Below, piece after piece: positions 50,636 through 60,450 of a stretch of 64,000 nucleotides of DNA (the first letter of the stretch is position 1; each line of letters begins with the position of its first letter). Where the stretch lies: contig CP014773.1 of the NCBI GenBank assembly GCA_001596135.1, positions 310,001 through 374,000 on the forward strand, given 5' to 3'. The position numbers were made by a program, and so were the translations under genes. Source of the DNA: Mucilaginibacter sp. PAMC 26640. Its GTDB lineage: Bacteria; Bacteroidota; Bacteroidia; Sphingobacteriales; Sphingobacteriaceae. Under the pieces are notes generated by a model, which was not told the origin of the DNA, did not search any database, and saw nothing but the letters and a program-made list of their open reading frames with translations.

Positions 50636-51649
50636 TTAGTCCAATAGATACTCAATTATCCGCTCCTGTGGATTAAAAGGGCCAAGTTCATTCAGCCCCA
50701 TCGAATCAACCGCAATTTGTATAAGTTTATCTTCTTTTAATTCTTCCTTCAGGTTATTCTTATCAGCAAAATAGCGTCCAGCTTCAACTATTGAATGTAA
50801 AGGCATTAAGCCTATTAATTCACTGCCGGTTACCTCAACACCTATTTTCTCCGCAACATTACTCACCTGGTCAAAAACTATATGAATTGGGGTTATATTG
50901 ATATCGGTTAAATTCATTGAGACTTGCGCTTTGCCATATTCTTCAATATACCAACCTATAGCTTTAACATTTTTCAGCAAGCCGGGTACCATCTCCGACG
51001 TGCCATCTGCATTTTTTATCTTCCGGCCCGATTCTCTTATCTCTGCAGCAATATCAGCTGCAACAGCAACAGATGAACTACCAAGATTAACGTTATAGGC
51101 TATCAAAAAATTACGGGCACCAATAACAGTGGCACCGCGTTTAGGATCATTTTCTGCCGGGCCAAAATCGGGCTTCCATTGCGGCAGTTTGATCTTTTTG
51201 AAAAAACCCTCATACTCGCCCGCCCTAATTACAGAAAGATTGCTGCGACTTTTGTTAGGTTGCGAATATTCATACAAGTAAACAGGAATTTGCAGTTCAT
51301 CCCCTACCCTACGCGCTAATTGTTCAGCATACTTAGCGGTTTCAGTAAGAGTGATGTTTTTCAATGGAATTAAAGGGCAAACATCGGTAGCACCCATGCG
51401 TGGATGCTCGCCTTTTTGGCAACGCATATCTATTAATTCGCCGGCTTTTTTGATGGCTAAAAACGCCGCTTCAACAACTGCCGCCGGTTCACCTGCAAAA
51501 GTGATTACCGTACGGTTAGCGGCCATGCCTGGGTCAACATTTAAAAGCTTAACCCCTGCAACCGACTGTATGGCGGCAGCTATTTCCCCGATCGCTTCAC
51601 GATTTATACCTTCGCTAAAATTCGGTACACATTCTATTATTTGATTCAT
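50636..51649 (-). CDS. ftcD: Glutamate formimidoyltransferase
   Basis: Start at ATG 51649 (MNQIIECVPNFSEGINREAI), 337 residues; the further upstream start adds a non-typical stretch. ECVPNFSEG is the N-terminal family signature, HPRMGATDVCPLIPL near 80-94 carries the catalytic His, and NVNLGSSSVAVAADIA near 185-200 is also typical. It moves the formimino group from formiminoglutamate to tetrahydrofolate in histidine breakdown. Only the transferase domain is present, without the cyclodeaminase half. No other hut gene is in the window. Confidence 0.93.
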   Translation of the reverse strand: MNQIIECVPNFSEGINREAIGEIAAAIQSVAGVKLLNVDPGMAANRTVITFAGEPAAVVEAAFLAIKKAGELIDMRCQKGEHPRMGATDVCPLIPLKNITLTETAKYAEQLARRVGDELQIPVYLYEYSQPNKSRSNLSVIRAGEYEGFFKKIKLPQWKPDFGPAENDPKRGATVIGARNFLIAYNVNLGSSSVAVAADIAAEIRESGRKIKNADGTSEMVPGLLKNVKAIGWYIEEYGKAQVSMNLTDINITPIHIVFDQVSNVAEKIGVEVTGSELIGLMPLHSIVEAGRYFADKNNLKEELKEDKLIQIAVDSMGLNELGPFNPQERIIEYLLD

Positions 51650-51780
51650 TAAGTGATTATTCGTTAGTAGACCGATCAACCTTATTAAAAGTAGCTAAAG
51701 AAGCCTTATTTTCCACAAATATAAAGGGTTATTTGACACTAAATCTTTCACATTATAGCTGATTATGATACCTTAGGCAG

Positions 51781-53379
51781 ATGAATAATATCCGTGTTAG
51801 GCATGTCTTATACTTTTCGATAGCGGCTTACGCAGTAATTGTATTCAGTATGGTGCTAAAGCTATCGCAAGGCATCGGATGGGACCCGGCGATTAATATG
51901 CGGATGGTATATAATGCTTCAAAACATATTCCTTTCAATTATTTGTCACACCCGAATCCCGCTAATCTAAATCTGGACGAGTTGGAATTCGTTGCCTGGT
52001 GGACACCCGCCCAATACGCTTTGCCCATGCTGGTTCAAAACCTGCTAAATGTAAACATCAGCATCGCGATAAAAATTGTAACTGCTACTAGTCTGTTATT
52101 CTCCGGTTGGGGAATCTTTAAGTTGTTTAGTTTGCTATGTAAAAGCAAAGATGAGGATATAGACGACACATCGGCAAACCTGGCGTTAATGCTGGTTTTA
52201 TTCACGTTGTTGCAGCCATTCTTTTGGAGAAGTCTTTTAGAATATGATGGAGGGGTAGTATTGCTTAACACTTATTGCCCATGGTTTTTTTATGGCGTTG
52301 CGAAAATAAAGCGGGTTAACGGATATAGCCTGGCGGCACTATTGCTGGCAGCATTTGTTGGCTTTTTTCTGAAAGCTGCCTTTACCAGCATCTTTGCAGG
52401 TGCGCTATTCTATTTGTTTATCAGGGATTTTTCCAGGCAAGGAGGATCACTTAAAATGTACGATTTAAAAAAAGGATTTTTTCTGGCTGTTAAACTTGCC
52501 GCCCTGTTGCTGGTTTATATAGTGGCCATTAAATCTGCTTTTCTCAACCATAATAACAACATTGGTACCTCTTCTCTGGGCATCAGGCTCCAACCCAGAG
52601 TATTCGCTTTCCCTGTTGATGCCCCGGTCTTGGGATTGTTTATGGCATTTTCTTTAAATAAAACGTTGCAATGGCTAATTGCCCTAATTGTGATTGTACC
52701 GTTTTATTACCTTATATTTTTTAATAAAAAAATAAGCCTGAGTCACCGCCTGATGCTTTTGGGATTTGTACCGGCAACGGTTTTTTTTTACATGTTGCTT
52801 TACTTTATCGATGTAGATGTCTCATACGAACTGCGGCACTTTATCCCCGTCACTATATTGATTACACCGGCATTTTTTATAGGTGTAAGGCAACTGCCAT
52901 TTGGAAAAGTATTGATGTACGGAGTAATCTGTCTCTTCAGTTGTTTAAATATTTACCAATTCATTAACAGGGCCCGGACTACAGCGCCTGAAGGTCCTTC
53001 CATATTGTACAGTGGCTTGCAACTATCCTACCCGGCAGATCTGGTCGAAAAAATTCATTCACTGGATAACCAAAATAAACAATGCCGGGACATTTTTTAC
53101 ATGCAAAGCGGCGCACCCTCCCTCGCCCTGGAAATCAAAAACAATCGAGTATTGCTGGAGGACAACTATATTAACTTCCATTTTTTAAACGCCCAACGTT
53201 TTAAGCCAAAATTATATTTCGGTCGAAACCGGGCAGCGCTTTACGTAGTATATTCCAATCAAAATTTCAAGCAGGATTCAACTAAATTTCTTACGCGATT
53301 CGGGCAATACACTAAATTTCAAAAAATCTTCCAAACCAAGGGTTATGTTATTTTAAAAGGCATCCCGGCAGGATATTAG
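51781..53379 (+). CDS. Multi-pass membrane protein, unknown (glycosyltransferase-like layout)
   Basis: 532 residues with about eleven hydrophobic segments between residues 8 and 405 and a soluble C-terminal domain (about 425-532). The first large loop (IGWDPAINMRMVYNASKHIP, LELDEL-like residues) between helices 1 and 2, and the soluble C-terminal part, resemble the GT-C layout of dolichol-type transferases, but I see no confident family motif. Its neighbours do not help. Followed by a secreted metalloprotease after 68 bases. Confidence 0.6.
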   Translation: MNNIRVRHVLYFSIAAYAVIVFSMVLKLSQGIGWDPAINMRMVYNASKHIPFNYLSHPNPANLNLDELEFVAWWTPAQYALPMLVQNLLNVNISIAIKIVTATSLLFSGWGIFKLFSLLCKSKDEDIDDTSANLALMLVLFTLLQPFFWRSLLEYDGGVVLLNTYCPWFFYGVAKIKRVNGYSLAALLLAAFVGFFLKAAFTSIFAGALFYLFIRDFSRQGGSLKMYDLKKGFFLAVKLAALLLVYIVAIKSAFLNHNNNIGTSSLGIRLQPRVFAFPVDAPVLGLFMAFSLNKTLQWLIALIVIVPFYYLIFFNKKISLSHRLMLLGFVPATVFFYMLLYFIDVDVSYELRHFIPVTILITPAFFIGVRQLPFGKVLMYGVICLFSCLNIYQFINRARTTAPEGPSILYSGLQLSYPADLVEKIHSLDNQNKQCRDIFYMQSGAPSLALEIKNNRVLLEDNYINFHFLNAQRFKPKLYFGRNRAALYVVYSNQNFKQDSTKFLTRFGQYTKFQKIFQTKGYVILKGIPAGY

Positions 53380-53447
53380 AAAAGTACTTTATGTAACATT
53401 AATGTTTGTGTGCCGGCTCACTGTGCAGTAATGAGTATTTTAGCTAT

Positions 53448-54119
53448 ATGAAAAAACGAAGTATACTTCTCTTGCTCCTGTTAAGCATTGTCTGCCACAT
53501 AAGCTTTGCCACCGGAATTGATACCATTAAAAAAGATGGCTACACGCTTATCATATCCGGCAACGACGATCATTTTGATAAATCCATAAAAGAAAAACTG
53601 GTCAACACGTTCTTCATCGTATACCCAGGCATCGTAAAAGAGTATAACAAGAAAAGCTTGAAGCAGGTCCATTTCTTTATCGACACTGCTTACCATGGCG
53701 TTGCCGCCACCGACAACGGCCGGGTGGTGTTTAGTGTAGCTTACATGAACAAGCACCCCGCCGACATCGATGTAGTTACCCACGAAGTAATGCATATTGT
53801 ACAGGATTACGGAGACAGCAATGGCCCGGGCTGGTTGACAGAGGGCATAGCCGACTACGTGCGCAATGAACATGGAATAGCCAACGAAGCCGCTAATTGG
53901 CGTTTACCGGCTTACACTTCCAGCCAAAATTATGATAACGCTTACCGCGTTACCGCGCGTTTCTTAGTTTGGATAGAAACTAAAGTAAAAAAGGGCGCCG
54001 TAAAAAAACTGGATGGTATCATGCGCAAACACTCCTGGACAGACAATACCTGGGAAGTTGTTACCGGCAAAACGATAGATGAACTATGGAAACAGTATTC
54101 GGCAAATCCTGCGATATAG
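53448..54119 (+). CDS. Secreted zinc metalloprotease, basic secretory protein family
   Basis: Start at ATG 53448 (MKKRSILLLLLLSIVCHISFA), 223 residues, signal peptide 1-21. The zinc site is HEVMH at residues 112-116 (VTHEVMHIVQDY) with a downstream GWLTEGIADYVRNE that provides the third ligand, as in plant-type basic secretory proteins (BSP, peptidase-like). It should be extracytoplasmic. It lies 68 bases after the membrane gene, and converges on the ATPase operon across a terminator. Confidence 0.85.
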   Translation: MKKRSILLLLLLSIVCHISFATGIDTIKKDGYTLIISGNDDHFDKSIKEKLVNTFFIVYPGIVKEYNKKSLKQVHFFIDTAYHGVAATDNGRVVFSVAYMNKHPADIDVVTHEVMHIVQDYGDSNGPGWLTEGIADYVRNEHGIANEAANWRLPAYTSSQNYDNAYRVTARFLVWIETKVKKGAVKKLDGIMRKHSWTDNTWEVVTGKTIDELWKQYSANPAI

Positions 54120-54186
54120 TGAAAATTCCGACCGTCTATGAGGATTTGACCCGTACAATCTGGCACTGAAAATACAAATTTCTGTA

Positions 54187-54230
54187 ATTACAAGAAAGGC
54201 TTCCCAAAATTGAGAAGCCGTTCTTGTAAT
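54187..54230. terminator. Bidirectional terminator between the BSP gene and atpG
   Basis: ATTACAAGAA (54187-54196) plus GGCTTC (54198-54203) face GAAGCC (54214-54219) plus TTCTTGTAAT (54221-54230): 16 paired bases with one A-G mismatch and a ten-base loop. Marks the 3' end of the F-ATPase operon. Confidence 0.75.
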
Positions 54231-54248
54231 ATCTAGTGTTTCAATTTA

Positions 54249-55151
54249 TCAACCACCCAATGCTGCTGCACCACTCACGATCTCGGTAAGTTCAGTAGTA
54301 ATGGCTGCCTGGCGAGCTTGGTTGTATGACAATTTTAAGGCTTTCAACAGATCACCTGCGTTTTCGGTTGCTTTGTCCATTGCTGTCATACGTGCGCCGT
54401 GTTCAGATGCATTAGAATCTAATACCGCACGATACAACTGGATCTTAATGTTCTTAGGGATCAGTTCGTTTACAATCTCCTCCTTAGAAGGCTCCAGGAT
54501 ATAATCTACCTGTGCCTCCATTACGCCTGGTTTAGCTTTTTTATCTTCGGCTTTAACCTCAGGTTTTGGAACGGGCAACAATTGCTCTGATATCAGGTAT
54601 TGTACAGCCGCGTTGCGGAAATGGTTGTATACAAGTTCTACACGGTCATAATCTCCATTGATAAAACCCTGCATGATAGCTTCGGTAATTTTGGAAGCAT
54701 TGATAAAGTTCAGATCCAGGTACAGATCGTTATTGTTACCAATTACGTTATACTTGCGGCGCTGATAATACTCCTGGCTTTTTTTACCAATAGCTACAAT
54801 GGATACATTGCCAGCTTTTAACTGCTCGCTATATTTTTCAGCAATGAGGTTGTTAGCAGTTTTAATAACGTTGGTATTGAAAGCACCGGCCAAACCACGG
54901 TTTGATGAAACCACTACTACCAATACACGCACCGGCTCACGTTCCTGCAGGTAAGGCGATGCGCCATCTTCCAAACTGGCCGATAGATTAGCTAATAAGT
55001 CTTTTAGCTTGTTAGCATAAGGGCGTAATTGTACAATGGCATTCGTTGCCCGCTTCAGCTTGGCCGCCGAAACCATTTTCATGGCTTTGGTGATCTGCTG
55101 CGTAGAGCTAACCGACGAGATCCTGTTTCTTACTTCTTTTAAATTAGCCAT
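54249..55151 (-). CDS. atpG: F-type ATP synthase gamma subunit
   Basis: 300 residues forming the central rotor stalk. The N-terminal RNRISSVSSTQQITKAMKMV helix and the C-terminal NQARQAAITTELTEIVSGAAAL helix are the two coiled-coil ends of gamma; the SSNRGLAGAFN segment near 85-95 is typical. A Bacteroidota insert (PVPKPEVKAEDKKAKPGVMEA, near 190-210) is present. Last gene of the operon, 147 bases after atpA; that spacer holds a long inverted repeat. Confidence 0.96.
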   Translation of the reverse strand: MANLKEVRNRISSVSSTQQITKAMKMVSAAKLKRATNAIVQLRPYANKLKDLLANLSASLEDGASPYLQEREPVRVLVVVVSSNRGLAGAFNTNVIKTANNLIAEKYSEQLKAGNVSIVAIGKKSQEYYQRRKYNVIGNNNDLYLDLNFINASKITEAIMQGFINGDYDRVELVYNHFRNAAVQYLISEQLLPVPKPEVKAEDKKAKPGVMEAQVDYILEPSKEEIVNELIPKNIKIQLYRAVLDSNASEHGARMTAMDKATENAGDLLKALKLSYNQARQAAITTELTEIVSGAAALGG

Positions 55152-55160
55152 TCTTTTTTG

Positions 55161-55295
55161 AGTAACAAGTAGTTAGTATCAAGTACCGAGACTTGTTTAC
55201 GCTACCCGACTAATGCGATATTTTCTAAATGCAAGTAGTTAGTTTCGAAATACCAGTTGCTTGTATTTGCTACTTGATACTAACTACTTGCTACT
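55161..55295. repeat. 25-bp inverted repeat between atpA and atpG
   Basis: Positions 55161-55185 and 55271-55295 match as inverted arms at 24 of 25 positions; the unit word is CAAGTAGTTAGTATCAAGTA. A partial third copy (GCAAGTAGTTAGT) lies near 55231. Looks like a dispersed repeat or a small hairpin-forming element inside an operon. Confidence 0.65.
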
Positions 55296-55298
55296 AAA

Positions 55299-56873
55299 TT
55301 AATATTTTCCTGCCAGTTCTTTAGCAACTGTTTCCAGCACACCAGTCAACTGGTCATCAAATTTACCTGCTTTAAGGGCGGCCAACACTTCAGGGTGGCG
55401 TAGCTCTAACTGGCTGGTATACTCTGCCTCAAATTCGCGGATCTTGTTAACCGGTACGTTACGCATCAGGTTTTTAGTACCTAAATAGATGATTGCAACT
55501 TGTTTTTCAACCGTAACCGGTGAATACTGCCCTTGCTTTAAGATCTCCACGTTACGTGCACCTTTGTCGATCACATTTTTGGTAGAAGCATCCAAATCCG
55601 AACCAAATTTAGAGAACGCCTCTAACTCGCGGTATTGCGCCTGGTCTAGTTTCAAAGTACCTGCTACTTTCTTCATCGATTTGATCTGGGCGTTACCACC
55701 TACACGAGATACCGAAATACCTACGTTAATTGCCGGGCGAATACCGGCCAGGAACAAGTTCGACTCCAAAAAGATCTGACCATCGGTAATTGAAATTACG
55801 TTGGTTGGGATGTAAGCGGATACGTCACCTGCCTGGGTTTCGATAATTGGCAATGCGGTTAATGAACCACCACCTTTTACGATGTGTTTAATAGATTCCG
55901 GCAGATCGTTCATTTGCTGAGCGATGCTATCATTTGAGTTCACTTTAGCGGCACGCTCTAATAAACGGCTGTGCAAGTAAAACACGTCACCCGGGTAAGC
56001 TTCACGGCCCGGTGGACGACGGAGTAGTAACGACACCTCACGGTAAGCAACAGCCTGCTTAGACAAATCATCATAGATGATCAAAGCCGGGCGACCTGTA
56101 TCGCGGAAGTACTCACCAATTGCAGCACCTGCAAACGGAGAGAAGAACTGCATGGTAGCAGAATCTGATGCGTTTGCCGCAACTACGATAGAGTAAGGCA
56201 TAGCGCCATTCTCTTCCAGGGTACGTACAATGTTTGCAACAGTAGAAGCCTTTTGGCCACACGCTACATATATACAAGTTACCGGCTGGCCGGCATCATA
56301 AAACTCTTTTTGATTAATAATGGTATCGATACAAACCGCAGTTTTACCAGTTTGGCGGTCACCAATAACCAACTCACGCTGGCCACGGCCAATAGGAATC
56401 ATCGCATCGATAGCTTTAATACCTGTTTGCAAGGGCTCGGTTACCGGCTGGCGATAGATAACACCAGGGGCTTTACGCTCCAAAGGCATTTCGTAAGTTT
56501 CGCCAAGGATCGGGCCTTTACCATCGATAGGGTTACCCAAAGTATCAACAACACGGCCAAGCATACCTTCGCCTACGTTAATTGACGCAATGCGGTTAGT
56601 ACGTTTTACGTTATCACCTTCTTTGATATCGTCAGACCGTCCCAGCAATACAACGCCCACATTATCTTCTTCAAGGTTCAAAACGATACCCTGTAATCCG
56701 TTATCAAATTCAACCAGCTCACCTGATTGTACTTTAGTTAAACCGTAAACGCGTGCAATACCGTCGCCTACCTGCAGTACGGTACCCACTTCTTCCAGTT
56801 CAGATTCTGACTTGAAGCCCGCTAATTGCTGACGCAAAATTGCTGATACTTCGTCTGGTCTTACCTCTACCAT
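55299..56873 (-). CDS. atpA: F-type ATP synthase alpha subunit
   Basis: 524 residues. Regulatory nucleotide-binding subunit of F1: N-terminal beta-barrel, then the P-loop [10 protein letters not shown] near 170-179, and [20 protein letters not shown] near 355-374, which carries the arginine-finger region downstream. Length is normal. Between atpH (upstream, 33 bases) and atpG. The catalytic beta subunit is not encoded in this operon. Confidence 0.97.
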   Translation of the reverse strand: MVEVRPDEVSAILRQQLAGFKSESELEEVGTVLQVGDGIARVYGLTKVQSGELVEFDNGLQGIVLNLEEDNVGVVLLGRSDDIKEGDNVKRTNRIASINVGEGMLGRVVDTLGNPIDGKGPILGETYEMPLERKAPGVIYRQPVTEPLQTGIKAIDAMIPIGRGQRELVIGDRQTGKTAVCIDTIINQKEFYDAGQPVTCIYVACGQKASTVANIVRTLEENGAMPYSIVVAANASDSATMQFFSPFAGAAIGEYFRDTGRPALIIYDDLSKQAVAYREVSLLLRRPPGREAYPGDVFYLHSRLLERAAKVNSNDSIAQQMNDLPESIKHIVKGGGSLTALPIIETQAGDVSAYIPTNVISITDGQIFLESNLFLAGIRPAINVGISVSRVGGNAQIKSMKKVAGTLKLDQAQYRELEAFSKFGSDLDASTKNVIDKGARNVEILKQGQYSPVTVEKQVAIIYLGTKNLMRNVPVNKIREFEAEYTSQLELRHPEVLAALKAGKFDDQLTGVLETVAKELAGKY

Positions 56874-56906
56874 TGTTTGATTTTATTTTAGCGTATTAAT
56901 TTAATA

Positions 56907-57454
56907 TTATTTAGTTGCAACAGCTGAAAATTCCTTTTTCAAATTCCTAAGGCTGCTGGCAACACTTGTATCCACTTGTTTGTCGCCCACGGTTAGCACA
57001 AAGCCTCCTATTAAAGCAGGATCAACCTCGTTGTGTAGCTTAATAGTACCGCCAATAGCCTCCTGAATTTTACGCAGCATTACCTCCTCATTCGCTTTAG
57101 AAAGCGGAGTTGCAGTGGTTACTTTGGCATAAGTGATATTGTGCTTAATATCATAGAGAGCAATAACCTCGTGCGAAGTTTCATATAAAACATCACCTCG
57201 GCCTTTATTTACCATCAGGTGAAGCAGCAGCAAGGTTACTTTACTTACGCGTTTTCCAAAATATCTGTTAAGATATTTACCTTTTTACTGTGAGAGATAA
57301 TTGGATTACCTAATACAGCGTGTAATTCCGGGCTTGCTTTGACAGTTTTATAAAAAATCACCATATCGTCCTTAACCGTATCAAGCGCATTCTGCTCGAT
57401 GGCCAGGTCAACTAATGCCTTTGCGTATCTTATTGCTACTGTTAATTCTGACAT
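56907..57454 (-). CDS. atpH: F-type ATP synthase delta subunit, interrupted by a frameshift
   Basis: Start at ATG 57454 (MSELTVAIRYAKALVDLAIEQ). The first frame runs to TAA at 57247-57245, after ILENA; the second frame begins just there (SKVTLLLLHLMVNKGRGD) and ends at 56907 with SLRNLKKEFSAVATK. One missing G at about 57248 (GCGTA for GCGGTA) would give a single protein of about 182 residues, the family length: N-terminal helical domain and C-terminal part of the peripheral stalk. The operon is otherwise intact, so I think it more likely a sequencing error than a lost gene, though neither is proven. Confidence 0.8.
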
Positions 57455-57541
57455 ATTCTCTTGAGATGTGACATTGAGTCTGAGGTGAGAAAAAGGCAAC
57501 AATCGTATGCCTTAGTTCTTGATCTCAGATCTCAGATCGAT

Positions 57542-58033
57542 CTATAATTTCACTTCTTTTAACAGTTCGGCAACTAACTCGTCCTGTTTTTTCTGATCTT
57601 CAAATTGCTTGCGAATCACTTTCTCAGCAATCTCTAACGATAAACTTGCAACCTGGTTGCGCACATCTGCCATCGCGATAGTTTTCTGGTTGTTTATTTC
57701 TAAACGGGCCAATTCGATCATGCGGGCACCTTCTTTTTGCGCAGCATCTTTTGCTTCGGCTACAATCTGGTCTTTAAGTTTCTTGGCTTCCTTTAAAATC
57801 AAGTCGCGTTCTGCACGCGTTTCTTTTAAAAGCTCTTCATTCTCGTTAGTTAAACGAGCCATTTCATCCTTAGCAGCTTCAGCTTTCAATAAAGCATCTT
57901 CAATAGAGCGCTCTCTATCACCAATGGCTCCCATAATAGGTTTCCAGGCAAATTTGGCCAGTAAGAACAATAGGATGAAGAAGGATACCGAGGTCCAAAA
58001 TACTAAACCAATCTCAGGAGTAACTAATTCCAT
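57542..58033 (-). CDS. atpF: F-type ATP synthase b subunit
   Basis: 163 residues. An N-terminal membrane helix (LVFWTSVSFFILLFLLAKFAW) and then one long charged coiled coil, the dimeric peripheral stalk. RDLILKEAKKLKDQIVAEAK is part of the heptad zone. Lies 92 bases after atpE; the spacer holds a hairpin. Upstream of atpH by 87 bases. Confidence 0.95.
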   Translation of the reverse strand: MELVTPEIGLVFWTSVSFFILLFLLAKFAWKPIMGAIGDRERSIEDALLKAEAAKDEMARLTNENEELLKETRAERDLILKEAKKLKDQIVAEAKDAAQKEGARMIELARLEINNQKTIAMADVRNQVASLSLEIAEKVIRKQFEDQKKQDELVAELLKEVKL

Positions 58034-58066
58034 TTTTATTTAAAAGTTTAAATGTAAAGTTTAAAT

Positions 58067-58101
58067 AACCTTATCTGCCGCCAACCGCTGCAGATAAGGT
58101 T
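58067..58101. promoter_or_regulatory. Intercistronic hairpin between atpE and atpF
   Basis: AACCTTATCTGC at 58067-58078 pairs perfectly with GCAGATAAGGTT at 58090-58101, eleven-base loop; no T-run follows on the minus strand. Such a stem may protect the upstream atpE message or partly stop transcription, helping the c subunit to be made in excess over b. Confidence 0.55.
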
Positions 58102-58125
58102 AAGCTTTTTTCCGGGAGATAAATA

Positions 58126-59480
<1,355 letters not shown>

Positions 59481-59500
59481 TAAATGAGTGTTTTTTACTT

Positions 59501-59881
59501 TCAATTTTGGTTGCGCAAGTTACGTAACAAAAGGTAAATTTCAAAGCCAGTATTTAGGAAATAAATATAAAAGAAATTCACCAAAAAAAGTCCTTGATTT
59601 ACTTGCACTTTCAATACAAAAACCAGTGCTAAAAACATGCTTCCCAGCATTTTTACTATGGTTATTACCAAAAAAGCCTGCGCGTACAACCCGGGTTGCA
59701 GGCGTTGTATGACCAATAACGTGGCAACAGAAATAAGTGTAAGGCCGGTAATAAAAGTAAACAGGAACCAAAATTTGGGCACCAGTAAACTACTATGCCC
59801 GGTTACGGTAAATGCAACCGGAGGCAGGGCTAACAGCGCGGCAAATAACAGGCACTGCAATAAAGGTTTAAGCAACTTCAA
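59501..59881 (-). CDS. Small membrane protein of the ATPase operon (AtpI-like)
   Basis: Start set at TTG 59881, which overlaps the stop of the upstream gene in TTGA and gives 126 residues (MKLLKPLLQCLLFAALLALP). Four hydrophobic segments, no motif. Its place directly before atpB is the usual place of the i subunit that helps c-ring assembly, so this is the likely role, not a sequence-based one. A longer start at 59953 would overlap the upstream gene by 76 bases and is less likely. Confidence 0.7.
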   Translation of the reverse strand: MKLLKPLLQCLLFAALLALPPVAFTVTGHSSLLVPKFWFLFTFITGLTLISVATLLVIQRLQPGLYAQAFLVITIVKMLGSMFLALVFVLKVQVNQGLFLVNFFYIYFLNTGFEIYLLLRNLRNQN

Positions 59882-60108
59882 TTCCGTACCGATCTTATAA
59901 TTAAAAACAAAGCCGCAAATACACCGAAGAGCGACAGTACTGCCGTTACCCATTTGGTTTGATGCCCGGTTGCTTCATCTATCTTATACCCTGCAAATGT
60001 GAACACCCCTATTATTACGATCATCTGGAAGGCCACACCCATATATTTACCATAGGAGGCTGCTTCTTTACCGGCCTCTTGAGGCGTGTTTTGTTCATTT
60101 TCTGGCAT
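59878..60108 (-). CDS. AtpZ/AtpI-like small membrane protein
   Basis: Start at ATG 60108 (MPENEQNTPQEAGK), 76 residues. Two membrane helices (GVAFQMIVIIGVFTFAGYKID and TAVLSLFGVFAALFLIIRSV), in the pattern of the AtpZ family that sits in front of F-ATPase operons. Thought to aid assembly or magnesium entry. It is the first gene of the operon, with a TAAATTTG box just upstream. Confidence 0.8.
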   Translation of the reverse strand: MPENEQNTPQEAGKEAASYGKYMGVAFQMIVIIGVFTFAGYKIDEATGHQTKWVTAVLSLFGVFAALFLIIRSVRN

Positions 60109-60111
60109 CCG

Positions 60112-60119
60112 CAAATTTA
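60112..60119 (-). promoter_or_regulatory. Candidate -7 box of the F-ATPase operon
   Basis: On the minus strand this reads TAAATTTG, matching TAnnTTTG, four bases before the AtpZ-like ATG. The first box at the usual distance is not clear. Confidence 0.35.
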
Positions 60120-60175
60120 TTAATCCTATTGCATACAATTTAGTAAATTAGCGATGGTTTTTACAACTAAATACA

Positions 60176-60328
60176 ATGAAATTTTTATTAGACATTAAAG
60201 ACGAGAAAGCATCGTTTATACTGAAGGTTTTAAAGGACTTCAGATACGTAAAAGCTGAACCTTTTACAGAAGAAGACAGTCGGCTGCTGGCACAATTGGA
60301 AGAAGCAATAGAACAGTTTAATCTTTAA
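60176..60328 (+). CDS. Conserved-looking 50-residue protein (MKFLLDIKDEKASF start)
   Basis: ATG 60176, TAA 60326-60328. The sequence opens with KFLLDIKDEKASFILKVLKD, then RYVKAEPFTEEDSRLLAQLE and EEAIEQFNL: a compact charged helix-strand protein with no membrane segment. I recall similar short proteins in this group, but no function. It is divergent from the ATPase operon and upstream of sprE. Could be an antitoxin-like or ribosome-linked small protein. Confidence 0.55.
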   Translation: MKFLLDIKDEKASFILKVLKDFRYVKAEPFTEEDSRLLAQLEEAIEQFNL

Positions 60329-60450
60329 AAAACTGGTATATTTAAGGGCAGGCCTTTGTAAAATTTGTAAATCAACTTGCTTTAATAAATCTAACTTTTG
60401 CCCTCAATTTAAATCTCTTAAAAAACATATACCAATAAACAGCAAACCTT

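Noticed and set aside
57521..57538. GATCTCA tandem units upstream of atpH
   Set aside because: Only two and a half copies of a seven-base unit; too short to call a repeat.
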